From the NCBI GenBank assembly GCA_902388455.1, contig CABMPD010000001.1:124001-188000 (forward strand): a stretch of DNA of 64,000 bases, written 5' to 3'. A program made the translations under genes and the position numbers. This document shows positions 11,204 through 20,123 of the stretch, one piece after another. The stretch's first letter is position 1; each line of letters starts with the position of its first letter. The notes beneath the pieces were generated by a model that saw only the letters and a program-made list of their open reading frames with translations, made no database searches and was not told where the DNA came from. The stretch comes from an uncultured Alistipes sp. (GTDB lineage Bacteria > Bacteroidota > Bacteroidia > Bacteroidales > UBA932).

Positions 11204-11236
11204 AGTCCCCGCAGCGACACTCCGCCGCAGGGACTT
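11203..11236 (-). terminator. Terminator after ftcD
   Basis: The arms AAGTCCC and GGGACTT (plus-strand view), with further GC pairs inside, form a hairpin beginning 10 bases after the ftcD stop. On the minus strand it is followed by CTTTTGAATTTT. Confidence 0.75.
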
Positions 11237-11246
11237 CAAAGGCTTG

Positions 11247-12944
11247 TCAGCCTATCTTAGCATTGACTATATCTATGATTCTGGCCTCCTGCACAATAGC
11301 CTCCTTTCCAATGGCAGAGGCCTCGGCCACGAGGGCATCGGCCTTCTCGCGGTCCTTCAGGCCGGCAGCATTGATCTTGACGTTGAGGAGAGCTCCGAGG
11401 ACTGCGGAACGGGCCGCGAGCGCACCCACACCTGCATCGGATACGGAGTTGGGATTACCCTCCGAGGCCATTGCCTCCACCAGCTCGAAGACCTTGAAAG
11501 AAGCCTTCATGGTCCTCAGAGGCACCTCGGTGGCATAGAGAGTGGCTTCCTGCATGGCGGCAGCGCGGGCAGCCTTCTCCTCATCGGTCTTCTTGGGCAG
11601 GGACATGGCGTCCATGATACGGTTGAATGCCGCCGTATCCTCGTCCACGAGGTGCAGCAGCTCGTACATCAGCTCCTGACCCTTCTCAGCCCACTCGGAG
11701 AACTTGGGGCACTGGTCGTCCCAGCCTCTCTTATGCGATGACAGGTTGGCCACCATGGCACCGAGAGCGGCCCCGAGGGAGCCCATGTATGCGGATATCG
11801 ATCCGCCGCCGGGAGCCGGAGACTCGCGGGAAGTCTCCTCCGCGAAGCCGCGGACGGTCAGGTCCACCAGCTTGGGAGTCTTATCACTGTCCTCGAGGAT
11901 GTACTCGATAACTTTCTCGCGGGGATTGAAAGGCTTGAGGTCGTCCAGTCCCATGGACTTCACGGCTATCTTTATGATGTCCTCCTCGGGGATACCGCAG
12001 GAGCGGTTCTGCTTGGCCAGATAGTGCTTGCCGGCGTCGATGAGCACCTTCTTGGGGATAAGGCCGACAATCTCCGAGCCGGTCACCCTCAGACCGCGGG
12101 CGTGAGCCTTCTCACATACCTCGTCGAAGGCCACATGGACGGGAGTGACGTTGATATTTGTCACATTCATAGACACCTGCGCAATACCATATTCCTCTAT
12201 ATACCAGCCGATAGCCTTGCAGCCCTTCAGGGTACCGGGAATCCAGACCACATTGCCGTTCTCATCCTTCACCACCTTTCCGGTGATAGGGTCGCCCTCT
12301 CTCTTCTTGCGGCCCTTCTCGCGGACGTCGAATGCCACGGAATTGGCACGGCGGGTGGAGGTGGTGTTGAGGTTATAGTTGATGGCCACGAGGAAATCCC
12401 TTGCACCCACTGCCGTAGCACCTGTACGGGCGGTAAAGTCGTCGATGACGGCCGGACCGAAATCGGGCTTCTCTCCGTCGGCAAACCTCTTGGCCAGACC
12501 TTCGTACTCGCCTGCACGGCATACGGCCAGATTCCTGCGTGCCTCGGTATAGGCAGCGCTCTCATAGCAGAATACCGGTATTCCCAGCTCCTCGCCTATC
12601 CTCTTGGCCAGGGTGCGGGCATACTCCGCGCACTCCTCCATTGTCACGCCTGCGATGGGCACGAGAGGGCACACGTCAGTGGCGCCCATACGGGGATGCT
12701 CGCCGTGATGATGCCTCATGTCGATGATCTCGGAAGCCTTCCTGACTGCGCGGAAAGCAGCCTCCATGACCTTCTCGGGCTCTCCTACGAAAGTCACCAC
12801 GGTACGGTTGGTGGCCGCACCGGGATCCACGTCCAGGAGCTTTACACCCTCTACACTCTCGGCGGCGTCGGTAATCTGTTTGATAATCTGCATATCGCGT
12901 CCCTCGCTGAAGTTGGGAACGCACTCGATAAGTTTACGTGTCAT
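11247..12944 (-). CDS. ftcD: Glutamate formimidoyltransferase / formimidoyl-THF cyclodeaminase, bifunctional
   Basis: 565 residues with two fused domains, as in the vertebrate enzyme. Residues 1-~330 are the formimidoyltransferase (CVPNFSEGRD near the start; HHHGEHPRMGATDV with catalytic His83). Residues ~365-565 are the cyclodeaminase (SPAPGGGSISAYMGSLGAAL). It transfers the formimino group of formiminoglutamate to tetrahydrofolate and then releases ammonia to give methenyl-THF, linking histidine breakdown to one-carbon metabolism. Last gene of the hut operon. Many Bacteroides carry these two activities as separate genes. Confidence 0.95.
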   Translation of the reverse strand: MTRKLIECVPNFSEGRDMQIIKQITDAAESVEGVKLLDVDPGAATNRTVVTFVGEPEKVMEAAFRAVRKASEIIDMRHHHGEHPRMGATDVCPLVPIAGVTMEECAEYARTLAKRIGEELGIPVFCYESAAYTEARRNLAVCRAGEYEGLAKRFADGEKPDFGPAVIDDFTARTGATAVGARDFLVAINYNLNTTSTRRANSVAFDVREKGRKKREGDPITGKVVKDENGNVVWIPGTLKGCKAIGWYIEEYGIAQVSMNVTNINVTPVHVAFDEVCEKAHARGLRVTGSEIVGLIPKKVLIDAGKHYLAKQNRSCGIPEEDIIKIAVKSMGLDDLKPFNPREKVIEYILEDSDKTPKLVDLTVRGFAEETSRESPAPGGGSISAYMGSLGAALGAMVANLSSHKRGWDDQCPKFSEWAEKGQELMYELLHLVDEDTAAFNRIMDAMSLPKKTDEEKAARAAAMQEATLYATEVPLRTMKASFKVFELVEAMASEGNPNSVSDAGVGALAARSAVLGALLNVKINAAGLKDREKADALVAEASAIGKEAIVQEARIIDIVNAKIG

Positions 12945-12966
12945 GTCGGTTAATTATTTTTCTGTT

Positions 12967-14226
12967 TTAAATATTTTTTCCGTTCAGTATTGTTGTCTCA
13001 ATAAGCTGTGATGTAAAGCTGTAAGGAACAAATTCGTATGAGGGTATCTTCTTGGTAATGAAGAGGGAGGCCTTCTTGCCTGGAGTAATGCTTCCGTATT
13101 CCGAAGCCACGCCCATCGCAAACGCACCGTTGACGGTCGCAGCGTTGAGCACTGTCTCGGGAGTCAGGCGCATCTTGACCATGGCCAGGGCCATCATGAA
13201 CTTCATGTCACCGGAGGGGCAGGACCCGGGGTTGTAGTTGGAGGCAATGGCCAGCGGCAGGTCATACTCCAGCATGTCCTTCGCCTTAGGATAATCCATA
13301 TCCAGGAAAAATGTAGCACCGGGCAGGAGCGTCGCGATGGTCCCGCTGCCCTGCAGGGCCTTGAACTCCTCAGGGCCGGTGAACTCGAGATGGTCGACAG
13401 AGGCAGCGCCATAGCGCACGCCCACCTGCACTCCGCCGGAAAAACTCATCTGATTGGCATGCACCTTCGGAACCATGCCGTACTTAGCAGCGGCCTCGAA
13501 GATACGGGAAGCATCCTCCACAGTGAAGAATCCCTCCTCCACGAAAATATCCACGTAATCGGCCAGTCCCTCGGCGGCGACGGCCGGCATGATCTCACGG
13601 ACTATCTCGTCCACATATCCCTCCCGATTGCCTTTATAGCGGGCCGGCACGGCATGGGCTCCGAGGAAGGTGGTGCGGACCCGGAGCGGAGTCTCCTCCT
13701 CCACCCTGCGGGCGACCCGGAGCATCTTGACCTCATCCTCGACAGTGAGGCCGTAACCGCTCTTGATCTCCACCGCACCGGTGCCCAGGGAGATTATCTC
13801 CCGTGCACGGACCAGGGTCTGCTGCAGAAGGTCATCCTCCGGGGTATTGTGCAGCAGCTCCACCGAATTGAGGATACCGCCGCCCCGGCGGGCAATCTCC
13901 TGATAGGAGAGGCCGCGCAGCTTGTCCATGAACTCCATCTCGCGGCTGCCGGCATAGACCAGATGGGTGTGGGAGTCGCAGTAGGAAGGGAATACCATCC
14001 TGCCCTCAGCGTCGATCACCTCATCCGAAGAGCGTTCCATCGCCTCCAGTTCCTCCGGCAGGAGGTTCTGCATCCTGCCGAGGCGGGAGATACGGTCTCC
14101 CTCCGTCAGCAGCCAGGCGCCGTCAAGACAGGGCAGCGACAGCATCTCCTCTCCCCGCAACGGGGCAGAAGGAGCCGCCTCCCGCACATTGACAAGCTTT
14201 TTTATATTTTTTATAAAAATTGACAT
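12967..14226 (-). CDS. hutI: Imidazolonepropionase
   Basis: 419-residue amidohydrolase. The metal-binding HxH is at His86/His88 in DSHTHLVYAGSRE, with a further His in KVHANQMSF. It hydrolyses 4-imidazolone-5-propionate to formiminoglutamate, the substrate of the downstream FtcD. It starts two bases after the hutH stop. Length and motifs are normal. Confidence 0.95.
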   Translation of the reverse strand: MSIFIKNIKKLVNVREAAPSAPLRGEEMLSLPCLDGAWLLTEGDRISRLGRMQNLLPEELEAMERSSDEVIDAEGRMVFPSYCDSHTHLVYAGSREMEFMDKLRGLSYQEIARRGGGILNSVELLHNTPEDDLLQQTLVRAREIISLGTGAVEIKSGYGLTVEDEVKMLRVARRVEEETPLRVRTTFLGAHAVPARYKGNREGYVDEIVREIMPAVAAEGLADYVDIFVEEGFFTVEDASRIFEAAAKYGMVPKVHANQMSFSGGVQVGVRYGAASVDHLEFTGPEEFKALQGSGTIATLLPGATFFLDMDYPKAKDMLEYDLPLAIASNYNPGSCPSGDMKFMMALAMVKMRLTPETVLNAATVNGAFAMGVASEYGSITPGKKASLFITKKIPSYEFVPYSFTSQLIETTILNGKNI

Positions 14227-14228
14227 TT

Positions 14229-15725
14229 TTAAATTTCTGCGTTTTTAATAAAATCTATGGAATCCTTGATGCGGGTGTACATCACCGTATCTTCCTCCAC
14301 GAAAGGCACAGTCCTGCGGTAGTCCTCGAAGAATTTCTCGATGACGGGAGAGGACTTGCCGGCACCGGTGCGATGACGGAACTCGAGGGCCTGAGCGGCG
14401 TTCAGCATCTCGATTCCGAGGATCTTCTCGACATTCTCGATTACTCTGACGCACTTGGTGGCGGCATTGGCGCCCATGCTGACATGGTCCTCCTGACCCT
14501 GGGACGAATCGATGGTATCGACCACGCAGGGAGTACACAGCTGCTTGTTCTGGCTGACTATGGATGCAGCGGCGTACTGAGGAATCATGAAGCCGGAGTT
14601 CAGTCCGGACTTGGCCACCAGGAAGGAGGGGAGTCCCCTCTTGCCGGAAATCAGCTGGTAGGTACGGCGCTCGGATATGGAGCCAAGCTCCGCCATGGCG
14701 ATAGCCAGGAAATCCAGGGTGATGGAAAGAGGCTGTCCGTGGAAGTTACCGGCGGAGATGACCTGGTCCTCATCGGGAAGGACGGTAGGGTTGTCCGTTG
14801 CGCTGTTGACTTCGGTCATGAAGACGCTCTCCACATACCCGAGCGCGTCCTTGGACGCCCCGTGTACCTGAGGTACACAGCGGAAGGAGTAGGGATCCTG
14901 CACTTCCTTGCCGGGTCCGTCGATGAGCTGGCTGCCCTGGAGATAACCGAGGATGACGCGGGCCGTCTCGATTTGTCCCTTATGAGGACGGACGGCATGC
15001 ACACCGGGGGTGAAAGGCTCCTTGCGGCCGTTGAAGGCCTCGAGGGAGACGGTGGCTATCTTGTCGGCAGCCGCCGATATATGCTTTGCATGACACAGGC
15101 ACCATACGGCATGGGCCAGCATGAACTGGGTGCCGTTGAGAAGGGCCAGGCCCTCTTTCGACGCCAGTGTCAGAGGCTTCCAGCCGAAGAGTTTCTCCAG
15201 TTCGCTTCCGGGATATCTCCGGCCCTTGTAGTCAAACTCGCCGAGCCCCAGCAGAGGCAGACACATATTGGCCAGAGGGGCCAGGTCGCCGGACGCGCCG
15301 AGAGAGCCCTGCTGATATACCACCGGAATCACTCCCTCATTGAAGAAGTCCACCAGCCTCTCCACGGTCTCCACCCTAACGCCTGAATATCCGTAAGATA
15401 GAGACTTGACTTTCAAGGCCAGCATCAGCCGGACAATCTCGGGACGCACCTCGTCCCCCACCCCGCAGGCATGGGACATCACCAGATTCTTCTGGAGCTG
15501 GGAAAGCTGGTCACGGTCCACAGACACATTGCACAGCGAGCCGAAGCCGGTAGTTACTCCATAAATTGGGGCTTTCTGGCTCCTCATGCGCTCGTCCAGA
15601 TAGTTACGGCACTTTTCAATTCTTTTGCGTGAAGCCTCGCCCAGATGCAGACGGCACTCGGGATCGAGGAGGGTCCTTACGTCTTCGAAGGAATGCTGAA
15701 GGATGTCTATGTCAAACTGTATCAT
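14229..15725 (-). CDS. hutH: Histidine ammonia-lyase
   Basis: 498 residues. The self-cyclising Ala144-Ser145-Gly146 that forms the MIO cofactor is present in SLGASGDLAPLAN, as is the conserved YGVTTGFG near 55-62. It converts histidine to urocanate and ammonia. First gene of hutH-hutI-ftcD. A perfect inverted repeat directly upstream covers the likely promoter. The next enzyme of the pathway, urocanase (hutU), is not in this cluster. Confidence 0.96.
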   Translation of the reverse strand: MIQFDIDILQHSFEDVRTLLDPECRLHLGEASRKRIEKCRNYLDERMRSQKAPIYGVTTGFGSLCNVSVDRDQLSQLQKNLVMSHACGVGDEVRPEIVRLMLALKVKSLSYGYSGVRVETVERLVDFFNEGVIPVVYQQGSLGASGDLAPLANMCLPLLGLGEFDYKGRRYPGSELEKLFGWKPLTLASKEGLALLNGTQFMLAHAVWCLCHAKHISAAADKIATVSLEAFNGRKEPFTPGVHAVRPHKGQIETARVILGYLQGSQLIDGPGKEVQDPYSFRCVPQVHGASKDALGYVESVFMTEVNSATDNPTVLPDEDQVISAGNFHGQPLSITLDFLAIAMAELGSISERRTYQLISGKRGLPSFLVAKSGLNSGFMIPQYAAASIVSQNKQLCTPCVVDTIDSSQGQEDHVSMGANAATKCVRVIENVEKILGIEMLNAAQALEFRHRTGAGKSSPVIEKFFEDYRRTVPFVEEDTVMYTRIKDSIDFIKNAEI

Positions 15726-15763
15726 ACATTTGTAATTAAATAGTCGAATAACTTACAAATGTA
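15725..15763 (-). promoter_or_regulatory. hutH promoter with 11-bp perfect inverted repeat
   Basis: TACATTTGTAA (15725-15735) and TTACAAATGTA (15753-15763) are perfect inverted copies separated by 17 bp. The upstream arm contains TACATTTG, a full -7 box for hutH on the minus strand, and the other arm touches the start codon. No U-run follows, so an operator is more likely than a terminator. No good -33 box is seen. Confidence 0.55.
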
Positions 15764-15773
15764 CAAAAAAATA

Positions 15774-17894
15774 TCATCGCGCCACCCATATCAAGGGCTT
15801 TCTATCATCGATTTCCTGGATTATACCTTTCATGTAGCCCTCGAAATATTTTTCAGCATATCTAAAACGCGGGAAATCAGAAGCAGGAATCAGCTCCTCC
15901 CTGCGCGATGGACGTACAGGCCATGCCGTCACGTCGAAACGGGTTGCAGGCCGCAGCTCAGGCGTCCAGTTGAAATCTCTCAGACGGCTCATCTCCAATG
16001 TAAGTTCCCGGATAGGATAGGCATCGCTCTTGACGTTCTCCATATACAGTATTCTCTGGAGCTGTCCGTCCTTGAGACGCCCCGTCATCAGACGGCACTC
16101 TTTCTGATTCATGGTCGTGATAACAGAATCCTCAGCCACATAGAACATAGCTGTAACACCGCCAAGAGCATCGAACCGGGAAATCTGACTACCTTCGAAA
16201 TATCCTATCATCTCCGGAGACTTAATCTGGTGATAGAACTTGCCCTCTTCCTCCTCAGAGATTACAAACGCATTGGAAAACAGATATCCCCGGTCAAGCA
16301 CCTCGTTACGGATGAGGAACTGCATACTGTCCGCCGTTATCTGGCTCTTTATCTCATACCAGATAACAGGCTTGACGTACAGCCTGGCTATGGAATCTAT
16401 GGACGTGAACTGCAGGGAATCACACAGCACCTGCATATCTTCCTTGAAAATACGGACATCGTGGTAAGCCTCCACAAATGAGACCTGCGTCGTATCCGGC
16501 GGAGGAGGGACATCCAGAGAATCGCTCGAGGAAAGGGAATCCTGAACAAACAGCGAGTCCTTTACAAAAAGGGAGTCCATGATAGCCAACGAATCCCGTA
16601 CCTCAAGGGAATCCATGACGGCCGGCATCTCCGGCATAGAGGATGAAAGAGTATCAGCATCGGGCAGCCATGGCGAAGGAAGCGTACCGGGAGACCGGCC
16701 CGCCGCATTACCGGGACCAGCCGCACTGCCCGGACCGGCAGCCGCGCCCCCGGTCGGCGGCGCATTGCCTCCCGCTCTGGCTCCGGACGAAGGCGCACCG
16801 GACGCAGAACCGCTACCCGCCCCGCCGGAAGACTTCTTTTCAGCCAGAGGATCGACCAATGCCTCCTCATACCTTCGCTTGGCGGCATCCACTATCACAC
16901 TGTCCACATCACACATCCGCATGGTATAATAAATGAGCGTATCGCTGGCCATGAATACTGAATCCCGTGTCCCATCCTCAGCCTCCTGCAGCAGAACGAG
17001 CGCCGGGTCCCGGTACAGTTCGGCCCTGCGCGGCTCATTCCAGTACCGCAGTTCTCCTCCGAGAACGATTGCACTGTTCACAGTATCCAGAAGCTGTACA
17101 TTCCCAAGCAGGCGGGCGTAATCGGCATATCTGTCGTAGAACAGAGAATCGCACCACACCTCCTGCTCCTCAGTCAGAATGTGCACATTCCTGTGAAAAT
17201 AGAATTTCTCATCCTGACGGACATACCGTCCATTACCGGATGATATGCAGTTAAGATCGTACCACCCCTGCGTATTGCCGAAAAAATGAGCGATATCACC
17301 TGCCGCATCGTAAACCAGAGTATCACAGACAAAAAACAGGGAGTCGGAAAACATTTCGACGGATCCGACAAAATCAAAACGCTCAAGCTTGGACTGGTAT
17401 CTGCCGGTAAGGCTCTCTATCAGATTGCCGTCATGGTCTTTCATGGCTCCTCCCCGGTAGAAAAAAGCGATACTGTCTCTGGTATTATAATCCAGATAAT
17501 TGGTCCTCAACAGATTGCTGTCCCTATCTATCAATTCCACGAGATGTCCGCGGAACCTGGCCGTATTCTGCGGAATCACATACTTCAGACTGTCCCCTGT
17601 CAGTACGGTATTTTCCTGAACAATCCGCACATGACCGACAGCATCTATGTATTCGTCATCCACATTCCAGTATGCGCTGTCGCAATACAGATAGGTATTG
17701 TTGTGCAGAAACACTGCATCGCCCACCACCTTACGGTACTGTTTCCCGCCGATCTCAATCAGCCTTGCTCTGTCAGCCATGACAAGACGTACCAGAGAAT
17801 CCCTGCTTTCATCACTATCCTCCTTTTCTCCAGCCCGCACCGGCAGGACTGACAATGTCAGCAATAATACTAACAGCAGTGTCCTCTCTCTCAT
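15774..17894 (-). CDS. OstA/LptA-like envelope protein with low-complexity linker
   Basis: 706 residues. A signal peptide (LLLVLLLTLSVLPVRAG) is followed by repeated short beta-strand units of the OstA/LptA type (for example YLYCDSAYWNVDDEYIDAVG and DSLKYVIPQNTARFRG). LptA/LptD-N folds of this sort bind lipid A and bridge LPS across the periplasm. Near residues 350-410 lies a Gly/Ala/Pro/Ser-rich linker, then repeats around DSLxVxDSL, then a second beta-rich part. The ATG at 17894 overlaps the surA stop as ATGA; a TTG nine bases earlier is possible but less likely. Being encoded with two periplasmic chaperones suits outer-membrane biogenesis. Confidence 0.75.
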   Translation of the reverse strand: MRERTLLLVLLLTLSVLPVRAGEKEDSDESRDSLVRLVMADRARLIEIGGKQYRKVVGDAVFLHNNTYLYCDSAYWNVDDEYIDAVGHVRIVQENTVLTGDSLKYVIPQNTARFRGHLVELIDRDSNLLRTNYLDYNTRDSIAFFYRGGAMKDHDGNLIESLTGRYQSKLERFDFVGSVEMFSDSLFFVCDTLVYDAAGDIAHFFGNTQGWYDLNCISSGNGRYVRQDEKFYFHRNVHILTEEQEVWCDSLFYDRYADYARLLGNVQLLDTVNSAIVLGGELRYWNEPRRAELYRDPALVLLQEAEDGTRDSVFMASDTLIYYTMRMCDVDSVIVDAAKRRYEEALVDPLAEKKSSGGAGSGSASGAPSSGARAGGNAPPTGGAAAGPGSAAGPGNAAGRSPGTLPSPWLPDADTLSSSMPEMPAVMDSLEVRDSLAIMDSLFVKDSLFVQDSLSSSDSLDVPPPPDTTQVSFVEAYHDVRIFKEDMQVLCDSLQFTSIDSIARLYVKPVIWYEIKSQITADSMQFLIRNEVLDRGYLFSNAFVISEEEEGKFYHQIKSPEMIGYFEGSQISRFDALGGVTAMFYVAEDSVITTMNQKECRLMTGRLKDGQLQRILYMENVKSDAYPIRELTLEMSRLRDFNWTPELRPATRFDVTAWPVRPSRREELIPASDFPRFRYAEKYFEGYMKGIIQEIDDRKPLIWVAR

Positions 17895-19249
17895 TTTATC
17901 CAACCCTCACGCCTGAAAACACAATGCTGAAACAGCGGATCTATCACAATATAAGTCGTTTCCTGCTTCTCCTTGATGAAATCTTCTATCGCATCCACGG
18001 ATTTCTGGTTGGCAGCCACATCCATCAATACATTGAAATCATCCTCAAACGTAGCTGTATGCGCAGGACGAATCTTCTCCAGCTTGACAATCTTATAGAC
18101 TGTATTGCCGCTTCGACCCTCATCATCAACTGACTCAAATGGTGCTGATATCTCCCCTTCCTTCATATTCTCCAGCACCTTGTAGTCCTCGGGCTTAAGC
18201 CTGTCCACATCAAAGAAAGGCGCTCCGGTATTGGGATCAGCCACCATACCGCCGTTGGTACGGCTCTTTATATCCTCGGAGAATTTCCATGCTGCCTGCT
18301 CAAATGTCAGACTGTCCTCCAGGATAACATTGCGGATAGAGTCCAGGCGCAAAAAGGCAGAATCCCTGTCTTCCTCCGTATAACGGGGCTTAAGCAGGAT
18401 ATGACGGGCATTGAACATATCTCCCCTCTTGGAAATCATCTGAATAAGGTGGAAACCGTCCGGAGTCTCCACAATCGGGGACACCTGGCCCTCCTTCAGA
18501 GCCATGGCGGCATCGCTGAATGCCGGCCAGAACATCGACTTGGATGTCATGCCGAGCTCGCCTCCACGCATTGCACTGCCGTCTTCGGAATACAGGGTAG
18601 CCAGCAATGAGAATTTCTCGCCGTCCAGAATTCTTTGACGGAACTCCAGAAGGCGCTCCCTGACAGCCATCTTCGCCCGGTCAACATCGGGATAGAGAAC
18701 TATCTGACTGTACCGGTACTGTGTGGGAATCACCGGCAGACTGTCCTCCGGCAACTTACGGTAATACTGCTGGACCTCCTTGGGCGTCACTTCCGTAACC
18801 TTGCCGGCCACAGTCCTCTGCATCTCCTGTACCAGATTCTGCTCCATGAACACGTCCATCCATTCCTGACGCAGCTTGTGAAGAGGCTTGCCGAAATACG
18901 CTTCAGTTTCTTCCTCACCTCCAAGCTGCGAGAGGATATTGTTGATCCTCTCATTGAGGGCGGCATTCACCATATCCTGATTTACGGTAAGACTGTCCAG
19001 TTGTGCCTGAGTATAGAACAACTTGGATACAAGCATATTCTCGAGCACCTCACAACGAAGGTCACGGTCCGAGACATAGCCTTGGAACTGCATCATCCGT
19101 ACCTCCGTCTCTATCTGAGAGAGAAGTATCATACTGTTACCTACCAGAGCTACAGTCTTATCTATGACTCCATCATACTTCTGGGCGGAGAGACTGCCAA
19201 AAGGCAGAATCATAAGAGTCAGTGCCGCCAGCACAGCCTTTATCTTCAT
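17891..19249 (-). CDS. surA: SurA-like periplasmic peptidyl-prolyl isomerase
   Basis: 452 residues: signal peptide (to LSAQ), SurA N-terminal helical chaperone domain (~25-170), then two parvulin-type regions. The first is clear (YRYSQIVLYPDVDRAKMAVR, then GSAMRGGELGMTS); the second starts near FNARHILLKPRYTEEDRDSA and contains NGGMVADPNTGAPFF. It assists folding of outer-membrane proteins. Its start overlaps the upstream lipoprotein stop by four bases and its stop overlaps the OstA-like start, so translation is coupled. Confidence 0.88.
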   Translation of the reverse strand: MKIKAVLAALTLMILPFGSLSAQKYDGVIDKTVALVGNSMILLSQIETEVRMMQFQGYVSDRDLRCEVLENMLVSKLFYTQAQLDSLTVNQDMVNAALNERINNILSQLGGEEETEAYFGKPLHKLRQEWMDVFMEQNLVQEMQRTVAGKVTEVTPKEVQQYYRKLPEDSLPVIPTQYRYSQIVLYPDVDRAKMAVRERLLEFRQRILDGEKFSLLATLYSEDGSAMRGGELGMTSKSMFWPAFSDAAMALKEGQVSPIVETPDGFHLIQMISKRGDMFNARHILLKPRYTEEDRDSAFLRLDSIRNVILEDSLTFEQAAWKFSEDIKSRTNGGMVADPNTGAPFFDVDRLKPEDYKVLENMKEGEISAPFESVDDEGRSGNTVYKIVKLEKIRPAHTATFEDDFNVLMDVAANQKSVDAIEDFIKEKQETTYIVIDPLFQHCVFRREGWIK

Positions 19250-20100
19250 TTTTTCTCTTTATAAATTATCAGTTTTTCGGAACCTATGGCATCATTAAGC
19301 AGATTTCGTTCCAAACTTATCAGAAGTTCCTGTTTTCTTCGGCTCAGAATCATGTCCCTTATACTGCCGCGGCAGTACTCGTAAGGAGCGACCCTCCCCG
19401 ATGGGACATAACTGTCTACTGAAACGAGATATGTATAGCCCAGATAACTTCTTTCAAAATAGGACTTTTCGTCCAGAATCCCGGCTATCTCCGACAGGTC
19501 GGCACCGATACCGTCCATTATGGCATCCAGGGATATCCATTCCTTGAACACCCAATACTTTTCTGCAGAAGTATAACACAGCTGAGCCAGGCGGTCCTGG
19601 TCCTCTTCTCCCCTGGAGCGGTACAATGTCCTTATTGGGTTGAGGTTGGGAGAGTTGTCGCTTATCTTGATATACTGTCCGAGTATAAGCGGCACATGGG
19701 TGATGAAACTTTCGGGATGTGCGTCGTAATACTCTCTGTACTCCTGTTCCGAAACGGCCGTATCCAGGCGCTGCTCCACATACTGCTGCTCATAACGGTA
19801 GACCAGCAGCTGACGACGGTATTCCTCCAGCTGGGATGTCACATCCCTGTCAGCCTTGGAGAGCCGGCTTTCAGCCATATCCAGCAAAAGACGGTCTTTC
19901 GCCCACGCATGAATATAACGCTCGACCATACGGATACTGTCCTCCGGAGAGAACCCATTGATGCCCAAGCGTTCTATGTCGCTGCGATATAACACATCCT
20001 TGCCGGCTCTTGCGACTACATCCCCCTTAAAAAGAGTGTCGTAGAGACGGCAGGATGACACAGTTAAAGACAATAGCAATATCCAGACGACCCTCCTCAT
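19246..20100 (-). CDS. SurA/PpiC-related lipoprotein without clear parvulin domain
   Basis: 284 residues with a lipoprotein signal (LLLSLTVSSC, lipid-anchored Cys17). The N-terminal part resembles the SurA N-domain (VVARAGKDVLYRSDIERLG), followed by charged helices (QLEEYRRQLLVYRYEQQYVEQ). I do not see the GGxLG signature of an active parvulin domain, so it is probably a chaperone rather than an isomerase (inference). It lies between guaB and surA and is coupled to surA by an ATGA overlap. Confidence 0.7.
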   Translation of the reverse strand: MRRVVWILLLSLTVSSCRLYDTLFKGDVVARAGKDVLYRSDIERLGINGFSPEDSIRMVERYIHAWAKDRLLLDMAESRLSKADRDVTSQLEEYRRQLLVYRYEQQYVEQRLDTAVSEQEYREYYDAHPESFITHVPLILGQYIKISDNSPNLNPIRTLYRSRGEEDQDRLAQLCYTSAEKYWVFKEWISLDAIMDGIGADLSEIAGILDEKSYFERSYLGYTYLVSVDSYVPSGRVAPYEYCRGSIRDMILSRRKQELLISLERNLLNDAIGSEKLIIYKEKK

Positions 20101-20123
20101 CTCGGTCAGTAGGATCCTCCGGA

